Assembly (NCBI GenBank): GCA_030830145.1
Contig: JAURNO010000346.1
Span: 1-6,117 of the forward strand
Reading direction: 5' to 3'
DNA from: Verrucomicrobiota bacterium
Lineage (GTDB): Bacteria > Verrucomicrobiota > Verrucomicrobiia > Opitutales > Seribacteraceae
DNA: 6,117 nt
Below are positions 6,027 through 6,117 of the stretch, one piece after another. Position numbers and translations under genes: made by a program. The stretch's first letter is position 1. The number at the start of each line of letters is the position of its first letter. The notes under the pieces were generated by a model, which had not been told where the DNA came from, made no database searches, and saw nothing but the letters and a program-made list of their open reading frames with translations.

Positions 6027-6031
6027 TCTTT

Positions 6032-6034
6032 AGG
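6032..6034 (+). promoter_or_regulatory. Weak Shine-Dalgarno-like AGG before the third gene
   Basis: An AGG triplet lies 5 bases upstream of the ATG at 6040, inside the 13-base spacer after flgL. It is short, and comparable signal is absent before flgL, so its use is uncertain. Confidence 0.3.
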
Positions 6035-6039
6035 CACTT

Positions 6040-6117
6040 ATGAAACTTCAGGCAGGGGGAGATTCCAAGAATCCGGAGATTGGGCAGACCGAAACCCGTA
6101 ACCAAATTACTTTGCCT
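6040..6117 (+). CDS. Start of an unidentified downstream gene (3'-truncated), possibly fliW
   Basis: An ATG 13 bases after the flgL stop opens a frame that stays open to the window end (26 codons). The visible protein starts M-K-L-Q-A-G-G-D-S-K-N-P-E-I-G and ends E-T-R-N-Q-I-T-L-P. That is too short for a family call. The flgK-flgL-fliW-csrA order is known in several phyla, and FliW proteins begin with a short strand followed by 'x-I-x-F-P-x-G-L-x-G-F'; the ending Q-I-T-L-P could be the start of that element. FliW binds flagellin and antagonises CsrA. The identification is a positional guess. Close spacing suggests the same transcript as flgL. Confidence 0.5.
   Translation, partial: MKLQAGGDSKNPEIGQTETRNQITLP

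Noticed and set aside
6027..6039. Terminator between flgL and the next gene
   Set aside because: The 13-base spacer is too short for a hairpin and has no T-tract after a stem.

Overview
The window is a coding-dense stretch of a flagellar operon on the + strand. It holds the 3' part of flgK (hook-filament junction protein 1), a complete and very large flgL (hook-filament junction protein 3, 1500 residues), and the first 26 codons of a third gene running off the right edge. The genes are separated by only 6 and 13 bases. There is no gene-free stretch above 300 bases, no RNA gene, no mobile element and no visible promoter or terminator. All open frames on the - strand look like shadows of the two large genes.

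Organism: a flagellated bacterium with mid-range GC and little Shine-Dalgarno signal before flgL. Weak or absent Shine-Dalgarno signals and enlarged FlgK/FlgL proteins would fit a marine member of the PVC group (for example Verrucomicrobiota), but this is a low-confidence guess. No phylogenetic marker is in view.

Layout: (1) nt 3-1517, FlgK lacking its N-terminus, with extra variable segments in its middle and a canonical C-terminal D0 helix. (2) nt 1524-6026, FlgL. Its first ~143 and last ~116 residues are a standard FlgL N- and C-terminal helical D0/D1 pair, ending in SLLNYL. Between them is a ~1240-residue insert, where most FlgL proteins have roughly 50-100 residues. The insert contains at least five modules resembling the CBM5/12 (chitin-binding-like) fold pattern, four copies of a ~15-residue 'G-x-Y-V-x-D-x-A-T-x-x-Y-Y-V-A' motif, a duplicated 'RYP...Y-x-D-L-x-x-T-x-K' helical segment, and a beta motif that may also occur in FlgK. 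(3) nt 6040-6117, the start of an unidentified gene, possibly fliW by position.

How they work together: FlgK and FlgL form the short adaptor rings between the hook and the flagellin filament, and both are exported by the flagellar type III system. Neither visible protein contains a cysteine, as expected for axial flagellar components. The main point of interest is the giant FlgL. If assembled normally it would place a collar of large, Trp-rich, putatively carbohydrate-binding arms at the hook-filament junction.
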